This document shows positions 27,669 to 39,091 of a stretch of 64,000 bases of DNA, one piece after another. Origin of the DNA: Utricularia gibba (lineage: Eukaryota > Streptophyta > Magnoliopsida > Lamiales > Lentibulariaceae); the NCBI GenBank assembly GCA_002189035.1, contig NEEC01000009.1, forward strand, positions 2,976,001 through 3,040,000, given 5' to 3'. The notes beneath the pieces were generated by a model. It had not been told where the DNA came from. It did no database searches and saw only the letters and a list, made by a program, of their open reading frames with translations. A program made the position numbers and the translations under genes. Numbering within the stretch: the stretch's first letter is position 1; the number at the start of each line of letters is the position of its first letter.

Positions 27669-29967
27669 TCAGCTTACTTGTTTGTGTCTTTCTGCCAGAA
27701 CCCTGACCTTGTCGCTTGCAGCTTCTACACTTTCCATGAGCAACCTCATTTCATCCTTTAAGCTACGTTTCTCCGCTAATGAAAACTTCAACTGGTAATT
27801 CTCTAGTATGGCTACCATTATATCGAACTTCTGCCTTGTAAGTTGAATATCTGACATGAAATCATCATTCAGTTTGTTGGGAGCAGACTCGGCAGATGTA
27901 GCCTTCATTAGCCCACCGGATGTTTCCGCTGATTTCTCATGTCTGCAGGGACCTGGTTGTCTTCCACTCGTATTTGTTTTCGGAGATCTAACAGAGGCCA
28001 ATTTGGGTCTTTTGGCAGCAAGCTTCTCTTCTTCGACGCCAAGCAACCGGAGGGATTTTCTTCTCTTAATACTCATCTGTTTCTGATGTATCTCATCGTT
28101 TACACCATGTACATAAGTCGACTTTCTCAACGCAGATGTAAACGCATATACTGCATCAAGAGTACCTTCCCTGCTCAAATACATTGGATCAACAGCTGCA
28201 GTTTGGATTCCAGCCAACATTTCGTTCACAGGGGTAACAACATCGGACGGGGAGAAGCTCAGTTTCCCAACATCCAGCTCTGAACTTGGACCAAGGGAAA
28301 CATATTTATTCTGATGGATAACATCATTGCCATGCTGTTTCTCATTTGAAGACGAATTAGCAACATCTTGATGAGATGCTGAGGGGGTTTCAGAAACCAA
28401 AAATTCGTGATCTTCCTGATTCTGCTCATCTTTCCTTGGAGATTTTCCCGATTCAGCTTCCAGTTTAAAACTAGAAGATCCAACTCCCCATCCAGGAGAT
28501 ATGTATGGAGGAGACAAATACTTGCTCACCTTTCTTTCCCTAGGCGTAGATGCATTCTCTGAACCTTCTATTGTTTTGCTGGAATCATTTTCGACTGAAG
28601 CAACGGAGATACCATTTGGTTTTCCTGCCAAACCACCTTCTTCCGCACCAACTTCAATGCACAAATCAACGTCTCCAGGTTTTGAAGCCTCTCCAGTAAT
28701 CACATCAGGGGATTCAGAGACCTCAAGCTTCCTCTTACTCCCACTTTTCACTTTTGAAGAACCTCTTTCCCTACGACCTTTTTTGAAGGTCCAACACCAC
28801 CCTTCCCTCGACTGAAGATGAGTTTTTGGAATCTTTTCTCTCATTAAGGAAGGGTTTCTTCCGACTACGGACCTTGACACCGTTATCTTCACGCATTAGG
28901 TCGGCTACACTCTTCTGCTTCCTTCGATGGTAAATCTTGTCAGCCATTGCCTCCTGTGTCATTACATCATCAACTGCTGGTGAGGAATGCCAATCTTCGT
29001 CACTTGGACCAAGAATAGGAACTTCTATTGGAACACTAAAATCATCTGTTACTTCAGTAGCAGTGCCATTCACATCCTCCAAACCCTCCACATCATAATC
29101 ATGGTATTCGGGAAGTTGACGTTCCCCTTTTGCATAGAACATGGCAGCTAGCCACCCTCTCAGGGCAGCAAGCTCCAACAGATTGTCAACAGACAGAGTA
29201 ATCGCAACACTGTTCACTTTTGCAAGAACCTCAGCAGCAGCATAATAAGGAATAGATAGTCTCTGTATATCCGCGTCTGGAATTGGAACTCCCACTTTTG
29301 CCCCAGAATTTGAAGTGATCCGTTTAGCCAAGGTTTTTCTTCTATTGACAGACACACAACTGCATGTCATCTTAGATTCCAAATTTTTGCTAACTTCAAC
29401 AACAGCATCCTGCACAGCCTTCAAAAAAATCTTAGATGAACTACTCATCGACTTTTCATTAAAATTTTCAGTGAATGGAATCAGCTGTGCAGGAGCACAC
29501 CATGACCACGAGTCATCCCCAAAGAACGCTACGAGGAAGCAACCGTCCCTTCTATGCTTAATAGCAGCTTCTGAAGCATTATCGGAGTCATAGATCTGTC
29601 CTGGCCACCATGGATGACTCTTGATTTTGCCCCATACAAAATCCCCAGTCTTAAACTCGTGGTCTGAATTCTCCAAAATCTCATCAGAACCTTGTTCTCT
29701 TCCATTTGCGGTTAGATTCAGATTCATGTATTCATCATCCCCAATTGCTTCGCCAGCGGTACAAATCACCTTTGTATCTCTTTCGTTCTCAGCATCAAGA
29801 GAAACATCAACAGAGACCACGACATCAATCTCATCGACAGACGCCACTGCTTGACCATTAAGCATCCCATCCGTGGTACTCTTCTGATCATCCCTTTTCA
29901 AGTCAAAAGAATCATCATTTCTCTCTACTTTCGAGACTGGGTCACCAGTATCATCAAGACTCTTCAT
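27669..29967 (-). CDS. PWWP domain protein (PDP-like), frame break in the linker
   Basis: Nuclear chromatin reader. A PWWP domain lies at about residues 105-175 (FKTGDFVWGKIKSHPWWPG, GCFLVAFFGDDSWSWC), a fold that binds methylated histone tails and DNA. It is followed by a conserved helical region (IPYYAAAEVLAKVNSVAI, ELAALRGWLAAMFYAKGE) typical of plant PDP proteins and by basic, Lys/Arg-rich segments. Translation starts at ATG 29967. The first frame ends at TAG 28771; the second, overlapping frame carries the rest (GRRERGSSKVKSGSKRKL to a C-terminal coiled helix ending at 27669). Removing one A from the A6 run (28779-28784 on the minus strand) joins them into 765 residues; two added bases nearby would also do it. 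Plant PDPs act with PRC2 and FVE/MSI4 in flowering control; that role here is inferred only from family. Confidence 0.85.
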
Positions 29968-31820
29968 TTAGCATACCAAGAAACAGTAGCCTCAAGTTTC
30001 AAACACACAAACTGTGAAATCACCAAAAAGAATCAATAAATGATGAGCCCAGCCGAGAATAAACAATATATAACAAGTACCCCTACCCACTAAAACGCAA
30101 ATCCTAATACCAAAATTATTCCTTCGACCTCACGAAGCATCAGCATGAAGCACAAGAAAACGAAGTTTCCTGACAAGAAGTCAAAAGGAAATTTTCGAAA
30201 ACTACCCCAGAATTGCTCACAAATAGGGCCCAAGAAAGAGGCAAATGCTTTCAACTAACTATAATCCCAAGAAACAGAAAATCAGCCGCGGGCATGGAAA
30301 TAATTACCAGCAGCAACCCCGAGAAATTAGGGTTTCGGTATTAAAAATTTAAACTCCCGAAGCTCCAGAGTCCACCCTTCGCTTCTGCACCGTTTCTCTT
30401 CAATAAGAAGAAACAAGAAAAAATGAACGCCTAAGGTGAAGCAGAAGCACTCGTAAGCAAAAAATTCCGCCGTTGACGCCAAATTCCGTAGTTGCTAGAG
30501 AAGGAAGCAGTAGCGAAGATGCCAAGATTCTCCGCTTGTGCGCAAGCCGTGGTGACCTGAGAGAGGACGAGAAGAGAAAATCGCCGGCGACCGGCAAGTT
30601 GCTTCGCCGAGCTAAGCTGAGATCAGTCAAAATGCAAATAGACACACAGGTGGCCTTAATTCCAAACCAGGAGTCGACGTGGCACGACCCTACCTAGCGC
30701 GTCGCTCCCACCGACCTCTAATTCGCATTTTTACCCCTTTCCTTTTTTTGCTTTTTTGAGTAAAGCTTTCCAGATTTTGTACGGCACGGAGTCGTTTTCA
30801 GGGAAAAGGAATATTTCGGAAAGGGTATTTCCTTGACAATGGTCTCTTTAAAAGAGACTTGGTCAACTCAAACCATACCCATGCCACATCATCAATTTTG
30901 TTATAAAAATATAATTTTTCATTTCTTTTTATATTATCTTTAATATTCTTATTTTATAGATTTTCTAGATTTTTTCCCAATTTCAAACATCAAATTGTGC
31001 ATGTTGTTTTGCAAAGATGTACATCACATAAAGTATGTATAAAAAAAAAATTATCAACCAATTTTTTTAATATAAATTATGATGATTTTCATTTTACATA
31101 TCATATCATTTCGAAACTCGTTCCCAACCAATTGCGTTATCCATAAAAATACACACATGATATTTCTTTAATTAAAAAAAGTCTTAGCTCATGTATATTA
31201 CTAGTTGAACTTATAACTAATTTCGTTCTATACATCAAACTTTTAGAATTACACATCTTTAGTACGGAGACTATAATCATTTTAGTCAATTACTATAGAC
31301 TAAAGTTTTCATTTTGGTACGAAAGTCGGAGTCTTGAAGCAACCCCTCCAATTTTGTAGCCCATGGGCATGAAAAGTTTGGAGTGGCGAGGAGGTGGAGA
31401 GAATTGGGGCACGATGGCTGGGGTTGTGAGGTGTAACCGACGGATTCATTGCCAAGAGTAAATGCCATCCTTTGAGGAGTCAAAGCTTGGATTAAGTGGC
31501 TCCATTTAGAATTAGGAATGGGTGGATAAATGCAATTTATTTCCTAATAAATCATGCATTGTATACACTACACTGCACACCCCTTTCTCGTCTTAATCAT
31601 GGAGATGCAGGCTGCTGTTGAAGTCCAGCAGTCACATATGAGCTCCTTCTCTCTCTCTTCCTGGCCGTAGGATGAGAATCCAGGGATGTTGATGCGTTGC
31701 CAACCCTAATCCTCCCTGTCATAACACACGAGGGCTTCTTATTCTGGCTACAGGGCTCGGTTTTCCAGTTGTTTTGGTTTTTTCACAGTCCCCAAGTTGC
31801 TGTGTTTTTCTTTTTATTGC
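29968..31820. promoter_or_regulatory. Divergent promoter region (PWWP / MYB)
   Basis: The PWWP and MYB genes are transcribed outward from this 1.85 kb region. Sequence at 29970-30640 is moderately GC-rich and probably holds the PWWP 5' UTR, perhaps with a leader intron; short frames there are antisense accidents. The stretch 30880-31280 is very AT-rich. A perfect 8-bp inverted repeat with a one-base centre (GTCTCTTT-A-AAAGAGAC) lies near 30841-30860. The MYB promoter and leader would be at about 31300-31820. Confidence 0.4.
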
Positions 31821-33150
31821 ATGGAGTTCGATGCATTTGATCATCATCATCAGGAGCTTTTTCAGCAACATGTTCCTCACACGGAGGATTATGATCTGAT
31901 CTGTTGCTCACCCCATGCGTTGGACCTTGATCATGATCATCATTTTATGGTGGATGGGGGAGCCTCATCAACCGCCGCCGGTTCCATGTTCTACTCCTCC
32001 TTCTTCAACCCGTTTCAAGCTTGCTTCGAGAAAGTTCCATCTCCGGCCGATGCTCATCTCATCCACCAACTGCATGATATCGATCATCATCAACTTCAGC
32101 ATCCCGCTTCTGGGGTTTTTGTCGATCCGTATCATCACTGCTACCCGGAAGCCGATCTGGTAGATGAAGACTGGGTCAAGAAACCGGATCCCACTATGAA
32201 AAATGAGACCAGGAACAAGAACCGCCTCGAGCCGAAACGGAAACGGATTGTCCATAAGAGGAAGGAGATAATCAAAGGGCAATGGACGCGTGAAGAAGAT
32301 GGGTGCGTAAATTTGATGCTTACTTCTGCTTCTGGTTGATTTTCTTTGAAGTGTTGTGTGTTTTGGTGCATTTTGTTAGGTTACTGATAGAGCTTGTGGA
32401 GAAGCATGGAGTCAGGAAATGGTCTGCCATCGCTCAAATGCTTCCAGGAAGAATCGGAAAGCAGTGCAGAGAACGATGGCACAACCATCTGAAGCCTGAT
32501 ATTAAGGTTCTACTCCTCGTTGGCATATTTGCTTCCATTTTCGATCTACGGTTTTGATTTCGTGGATTCCACTCTTGTTGGAAACATATATAACTATTAA
32601 TCGCATTCCATTAGTTGAAAAGATGCAATCTTGGGAAGTTGCAGATCAAATTCATAGTGCAAAATGATCACAGAAACCCTAAAATAACTGACTTGACGTT
32701 TGGTTGCAGAAGGATCGTTGGTCGGAGGAAGAAGACATGATTCTGATCGAAGCCCACAGACGGGTAGGCAACAAATGGGCAGAAATCGCTCGAAGCCTCC
32801 CCGGCAGAAGCGAAAACACAATAAAAAACCATTGGAATGCTACCAAGAGAAGGCAGCTTTCACTCTCCTGTCGCAAGAGCACGACATCCAAGTCTGTGAC
32901 TCCATTGCAGAATTACATCAGAAGCCTTCTTCTCCTCTCAAAGGACAAGGACGCAGACAAGGGTAGTCGCAGCTACATGCAGAACTCAACTCCGACTTCG
33001 CAAAGCAACAACAGCAAAAATGTAGACGCCGGGAATCTCGAAACTGAGGAAGCGTTCCATATGATGGATGAGCAGATGGAGCTTGATTTGCAGAAGGAGA
33101 TGGATTTCATGCAAATGCTATCATCGTATGGTGGGTATATCAATGTGTGA
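31821..33150 (+). CDS. R2R3-MYB transcription factor, MYB98/MYB119-like clade
   Basis: DNA-binding regulator of 349 residues in three exons: 31821-32302, 32380-32506, 32710-33150, frame intact. ATG 31821 (MEFDAFDHHHQELF) was chosen; an in-frame ATG-free stretch extends upstream. The N-terminal 145 residues are His/Asp-rich and unstructured. The R2 repeat (KGQWTREEDG...LLIELVEKHGVRKWSAIAQ, then IGKQCRERWHNHLKPDIK) and R3 repeat (DRWSEEEDMILIEAHRRVG, PGRSENTIKNHWNATKRRQ) show the regularly spaced Trp residues. The long non-conserved N-terminus before the MYB domain, the IGKQCRERWHNHL signature and the basic stretch just before R2 point to the MYB98/64/119 group, which controls female gametophyte and seed functions in Arabidopsis. 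That role here is an inference. The C-terminus is acidic. Confidence 0.92.
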
Positions 33151-34373
33151 GCCTTGTCTTCTTCTACCTCCGGTCTGGGTAGATGTTGCTGAACTTTTAC
33201 CACGGTGAAATTTTGATTCCACTCAACTGTATGAATGTTCTATGCTGGACATATAATCTACTGTGTTCCAACTTTGCTGACCACTTTCTCTAAGAGTTCA
33301 TCACTTTGATTATTTTAGTACAAAAATGAGTCTTTGAGGTCATGTTTAGTCTTTTATATTTTTTTTTTTATTGACATAATTAGTGGACATATAAAACTTC
33401 AAAATTTTTGATTTATTGAGAAAAATTAATTTTGAATATTTCCATACTCACTATTTATGTTAGATATAATTAGTTTATATTATTAAAGAATTGAATTTAT
33501 TTAATCTTTGGCATTTTAATATTTGATAAAATTGATATAATACAAATCAATTTTGGCGTAATGAAAAATAGTATAGATCAATTTTATTTATCTGACTTTA
33601 AAATAGTGAAATTTAATTATATATAATTTTTAAATATTGAGTATAAATAAATAATAATTCTTTAGAAATCAATTTGAGAAAACGGCTAGGACTATCTCCT
33701 TAATTTTTGCATTGCAAAATCTTGATCAATGCACTACTCTTTTTCATTGTGAATTTTTTAGTATCATCATTATGAATTTGAGTGCTTGCTTGCTGGTTTC
33801 TTCAACGCATATTATAAATTTGAGCATTATTATTTTAAATGTGTGATAAAAATAAATACTATATATATAAAATTTTGATCGTAATACATGAAATAAAAAA
33901 GTCTGATGACCGTTTTTTTTTAAATGACCCAATTGGAACATCAGACTGGTTAAGGTGGAGAAATCAAAAGTTGGTTAGCAAGTGATTCTTCATAACAGAG
34001 ACTTGCAAAAGAGCCACAATTGAACTACACATTTTGCTGCAACAATTTTCATGGAGAAGGCAGCACAAGTCTCTCCAAGAGATAACGAGGGCCACCTTGC
34101 GAGCCAAAAAAAAGGGCTTCCAAAATCAAGACAATTTAGTATACGGAGAACATTCAAAGGTTTCTGCAAAATGAACAGCCACTGGGGGGAGACCTCTGTG
34201 TTCTTCCGTTTGCAAGATCAACATCCGCGTCTGGAGGCAGATTCAGTAATTTGTCAATAGGGGGGGGGGGGCAAAAGAGCAATGGTAGAAAAATGGAGGT
34301 CCACTGTCTGCTGGGAAGTTAAGTTCTTCACCCTGATAAGATGATCATAAAGTCACTAAATGGTGAACTCTAC
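33151..34373. other. AT-rich convergent intergenic region (MYB / DnaJ)
   Basis: About 1.2 kb between two convergent genes, strongly AT-rich at 33340-33900. It contains a long poly-G run at 34260-34271. The open frame at 34051-34260 has no recognisable domain and is not supported as a gene. Confidence 0.45.
34260..34271 (+). repeat. Poly(G) homopolymer, 12 bases
   Basis: Twelve consecutive G residues read directly from the sequence. Runs of this length are uncommon in plant DNA and are prone to slippage and miscalls. Confidence 0.85.
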
Positions 34374-36622
34374 CTACTGAGCCTTGAGAATATTAACAGC
34401 CTGCCCATTACTTGGGATATCACTATTTTCATAAGAGATGTGCGAACCTTCTGCACAAGTATCTACATTTTCGGAATGCGCAGGAGCCTCACTGCCTTCT
34501 GGTATTACCTGAAGGAGTTCCATGGGTGTGGCTGCTGGATCCAGTTCGAGGCATCCTATGGGAGCATTTTTAGATTCTAATCCAGTAAGTATATGGTAAG
34601 GTACTCGGTGAGAAAATCGGAACATCTCTTCCCTGGGTATCCTCCTTGTTGCATGTTTCTCCAGAATCGGTCTAAATACTGTTTTAAAACCACACACCTT
34701 CAGGAGGGTAACAACAAGCACGCCCTGTTCCTCATTGTAGTCCTCGAGCACATTCACCATCTCATACTTGTGAATGATTTCATCTGGAGTATCCTCGTTC
34801 CAGTCAGATGACCAATTTTTATAGAGAGCCCACACATCGCCTCGTTTAGGGTATATCAGGATACTGCCACGTGCGGTTTTCTGCACATCAAATTTCTGAC
34901 AAAATACATTGATTGATTTGTAGATCTCATATCTGGTCACCCTGAACTCACCGCATGTTTTGTAGAAACCTGATCCCACCCAATCCATGGTGCTGAATTC
35001 ACTGTTGGATTTTGACGTGAGCCAGCTAATCCTTACCTTGAATGGTTTCCTAGAAATCACCTTGTTAACAAGTGCATAAAAACGTGGCATTCCATCTTCA
35101 TCATCATAACCAGACCAAACTTCACCATCTCCAAAAGAAGTTTCTGCCCTATCCTGGTCAAAGTCATGGAAATCAGGATCTGGGACACTCATAGCTGCAG
35201 CAGTATTATCAACAGATTGACCCCCTTTGGGTTGATCAACCTCTTTTGTTGAAGATGAATCATCATTGCCTTTCCCATCACCTGTTTCAGCATTACACAT
35301 GTTTCCAACTTTTATTTTCTTACCCTGTTTAATCATGATTTCTGCCTTGCTTCCAACTCTAATTTTTATTCCAGAAATAAGCTTATTACGGATTTCAGAC
35401 AGGGCCTTTAACATAATCATTTGGCGAGTTTCAGTAGGAGTCAAATCCCGAATACTGTTTGGCTGCTTAGACGGGCCAGAATAGCCACAAATCTTTGATT
35501 CCATGCCAATTTCGCAAGTACTTCCAAATCCACCATTTCTTGGTTGCATATGTTGAGAGTTCATTCTGCGTTGACCACAGTCACTATCTACCTTATTCTT
35601 CTTGATACCCAAGTCCCCATCATGTGTGGCCATGATTCATCGTACGGCCTTTTAAGTTTATCATGTGCCCTCTGATCAACATTCTTGGCTTTGGCAGCAG
35701 AAGGATCGCCATGAACACCACTTGATCCAGCCATAGAATCCACTTGACTTGTGGCAGATCGAAACAGATGCGGATCTGCTTGCATGTGTACTGAATTTTG
35801 AGAACTCATTGCATTCTTGCCTGTGCTATAAGCATTTTGACTGGACATATACTCAGTAAGATTTCGTTGGCGTTGCCGAGGTAGCTGACTGGGTGGTTTA
35901 GGAAAATTCTGTGGTGGAGCTGTCTCAGAAGCCATGAAAGCACCACGACAATTTGGACAAAGAAGAGTTTGGTTGAGATACCTTTTAAGATATTCATAGT
36001 GCATCTTGCATTGGTGACATATGGTCCAAAAAGTATCAGTTCTCTGCTGGGAAAGTTTCTGGGGCAGGTTAATAGGCGGCTTTGTGCTGAGGTTTGGGGG
36101 CTTTGTGGTATGGTTTTGAGGCTTTGTAACTGAAGTAGTCTTTCCAGAAAAGTTGAAGACCCCATTAGCCCTGGGAGCCGCAGATACACCACCAGCACAC
36201 ATATGATCTTTCTGCAAGAATCCTTTAAAACCCCTTCGCTGATTATAAGCCAACCTCTTGACCTTATCTGACAACATGCTCCAGGCTTCTGAGACAAGCT
36301 TAAATGCACCATCTGCACCAACAGATTTATTTTTATCAGGATGTAGCAAAAGAGCAAACTTCCTATACTGTTTTCTTATTGTTTCCTCATCTGCCAAGGG
36401 GTTCACTTCTAGTATTCCATACCAGTCGACCTCACCACTAACTTTATTTTCTGCAGAAGCGTACACATCAATTGTTTTGATCAATTGGGAAATCCCATCC
36501 ATATCTGGGTACAGAGTCTGGGCCTTCAAGGCAAATTTCTTTGCACCAGTAAATTCCTTTTTCTCAAACTTGCTCTCAGCAATACATTTTGCTCTGGCAG
36601 CCTCATCTCTGTTGCACTCCAT
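34374..36622 (-). CDS. DnaJ protein with C-terminal DUF3444, one-base frame break
   Basis: Co-chaperone-type protein of plants, J domain plus DUF3444. The first part starts at ATG 36622 with an N-terminal helical region and a J domain at about residues 66-128, including the HPD motif (LLLHPDKNKS) that stimulates Hsp70 ATPase. A Cys-pair segment follows (FWTICHQCKMHYEYL, LLCPNCRGAFMA). The C-terminal half contains the DUF3444 domain (GEVWSGYDDEDGMPRFYALV, KRGDVWALYKNW, YEMVNVLEDY). The two halves lie in different frames that overlap at 35588-35633. One extra G in the G4 run (C4 at 35615-35618 on the plus strand) joins them into 749 residues. The gene appears to be a single exon. An intact J domain and DUF3444 domain on either side argue for a sequencing indel or a recent mutation. 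Confidence 0.88.
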
Positions 36623-39091
36623 TGACTTTGGATGACGAACTCCTTAGCATGTCATTCTGAATAGCAATAGAACGAAATGGGTGGAGCATGTGACTCTCTG
36701 ATAACCATATATGATGATATTCAAAAAGAAGACATGCTGGACAGCAACCTTGGTACAGAGGAGAACTTGAGGAATCTACTCAGCAGATTCCTGGTTAACA
36801 AAAGAAGTTAGATTGAATTGCATCATAGATATCTAAGCAGGATATAAATAAATTGCTGCATTAAAAAAATGTTTCATGATACTATCAAGAACCCCCATGG
36901 TATGAAAAATTAACAGCACCATATTCCTTAATTTATAGCATACTAAAACAATATCAGAAAGCTAAGAAAGAAAATTCACGATATTTGAGTAATCGCTCAT
37001 ATAATCCGACAAGGAAGGAAATGTAGGTTTCAGCAAGCCAAGGTAACCTGCAATAACAGGGGCAATCAAGATAAACCATTAGAGACCATCATTCACAGAA
37101 CCACCACTAAAACAGAGACGTAGGAACACTAATAAAACCAAAGTTTGAAAATATTAGCTGCCATAAAATCTATTCGCTCTGCATGAAGAATATCTGCACA
37201 TCCTATATCCACAGTCGAAGTGATGCCACCGATAAATTCCAATGAAGTGGAATTAATAAGAGAAGATAAATCAAAAGAAAGAACACTTTATGCTTCAAAA
37301 GAACAGTAACAGATCACTCAAACAACAGCTGATTAAAAAATCTATCAATAGCCAGAACAACAATGAATACATAAAGGAGGGTGGGGGAAGCAGCAAAACT
37401 GGAGATCGGTATTCCTGAAAATGCTGCATTGCATCATGAAGTACAGATGGAGGGTAAGCGTACAATATAAAATAAACATAATAACTCGAGGCTGAAGTGA
37501 TCAACAAATACAAAAAATCAAATGGCAAAAACGAACCAAACAAAATAGCATAATCAAGCCCATGAACGACAGAGTACTCAAAAACATGATCTATGACTAC
37601 CCAACCAAAACATTCACAATCCCAAGTCTTGAATCCACATTTGCATCCAGTTCACCAAACCCAACTTTATCATCAAATTTTGATTAAGTAACAAGAAATA
37701 TTACCACTCGGTTTTCTAAAAGTGCACCAGCGGCAGAAATCAATCGTTTTTCAAATTGAAAAAGCTAAGTGCCAAGTTTTCAAGTCAAATTTTCCCGTCG
37801 ACAAGGAAATCTGATCTGTCCGGGACAACTAAAATTGAAATTACTGGTCTAGGGTTCTGCTTTACTTTTTAGCAAACCTTTAAGCTGCCTAGAGTTAACT
37901 AACTCTAGTTAGTTCACAATAAAACTAACCACACATTGAGTTACTTTGCTTCTGGATTCATTTTTTTAAACACATCTTTTTAAGATGCAAATTTTCTGAA
38001 AAATTTTGTAAAAAAAACACACACACACACACACATACAAGTTGAAAAAGATATTTCCTATAAAATTAAAAGTATTTCTTTATTTAAGTACATCATTTCT
38101 TTTATTAGTATTTAATATGAAATATCATCATCCAACTTCTAATCTTATAATATGTTTGCCAGGTGATTTTTAATATAATATTATGATACTAATTATTCAT
38201 TTTAAGTATAAATACCACTCAATCATGTTGTTTATTTCAACTTGTGCAAAATTTTTTTATAATCTGTAAAAATAGAGGACAAATATGAAAAAAAAATTCA
38301 AACATCATTTATTTATTTATTAAATATAGTTTTTTTCACAAAAATCAATGTAATATAAACATTAAAAATTAATAAATACTAATAATAAATAAAATAATAA
38401 TTTTAAACAATAAAATATCAGTTATCAATGTACAACAAATTGCAAATCCTAATGTCACAGTTGTATTCCGATGGTCGGTTTTTATGGACGCGCGCGGAGC
38501 GTGTGTGGCGAAGTCGTTGCACCGCTTCCTTGCACGCAACTTCCACACGCGCTTGCGCCATATATCGCCTCTCGTTCCGATTTTTCGGCGTTCCGCTCCG
38601 CTGCCTTCAATGTCTAAACCGGTGAGCTGCGCCGGATGCTCCATCTCTTTCTTTTTCCTGTAATTTTCTTGGGGGAATTGTACTTGCTCCAACGGCTGTT
38701 GATCCTTTGATGTTGACCTTTTCCGGGTAATATTATGCAGTTCTGGTTTTTCTTTATCTTTTTTGACGGACGTTTTTGTTGGGTTTGCTTGCGCTGTTAG
38801 TGAGCAAGAAAGGCCAGGGAGCTATTCCGCTGATCAAGAAAAAGAAGAGTCATGTGTTTTTTTAGTAATGTATTTGCGATCAAACTTTGTTTTGTATTTT
38901 CTATGCAAATCTGTGGGATTCAATTGAAACTGGTAGTGTCTTAAACAAAAATCTAAAAACTGCAAAAAAAGCTCTTTTTGTACAGTTTCAATACTGTTTT
39001 AGTTCATGGTGATGTGGTTGGATGATTCACTGACCGTGCTTTTTTCTTTGCAACTTGAATTTAAAGTGAGTAAAAACTCCAGCAGCTTGCA
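36623..39091. promoter_or_regulatory. Divergent promoter region (DnaJ / PAP14-like)
   Basis: A 2.5 kb region between two outward genes. 36623-37800 probably contains the DnaJ leader, with possible leader introns. It is AT-rich at 37960-38420. A GC-rich block at 38455-38640 followed by pyrimidine-rich sequence looks like the start region and 5' UTR of the PAP14-like gene. An AC microsatellite lies at about 38017-38035. No further gene is supported. Confidence 0.45.
38017..38035 (+). repeat. AC dinucleotide microsatellite
   Basis: About nine tandem AC units read directly from the sequence. Confidence 0.85.

Noticed and set aside
30473-30697. 74-codon plus-strand frame upstream of the PWWP gene
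   Set aside because: It is antisense to the probable PWWP 5' UTR and shows no domain; its composition follows the leader.
38369-38692. 107-codon minus-strand open frame at the PAP14-like start region
   Set aside because: It lies antisense to the GC-rich leader of the PAP14-like gene and has no domain or splice support.
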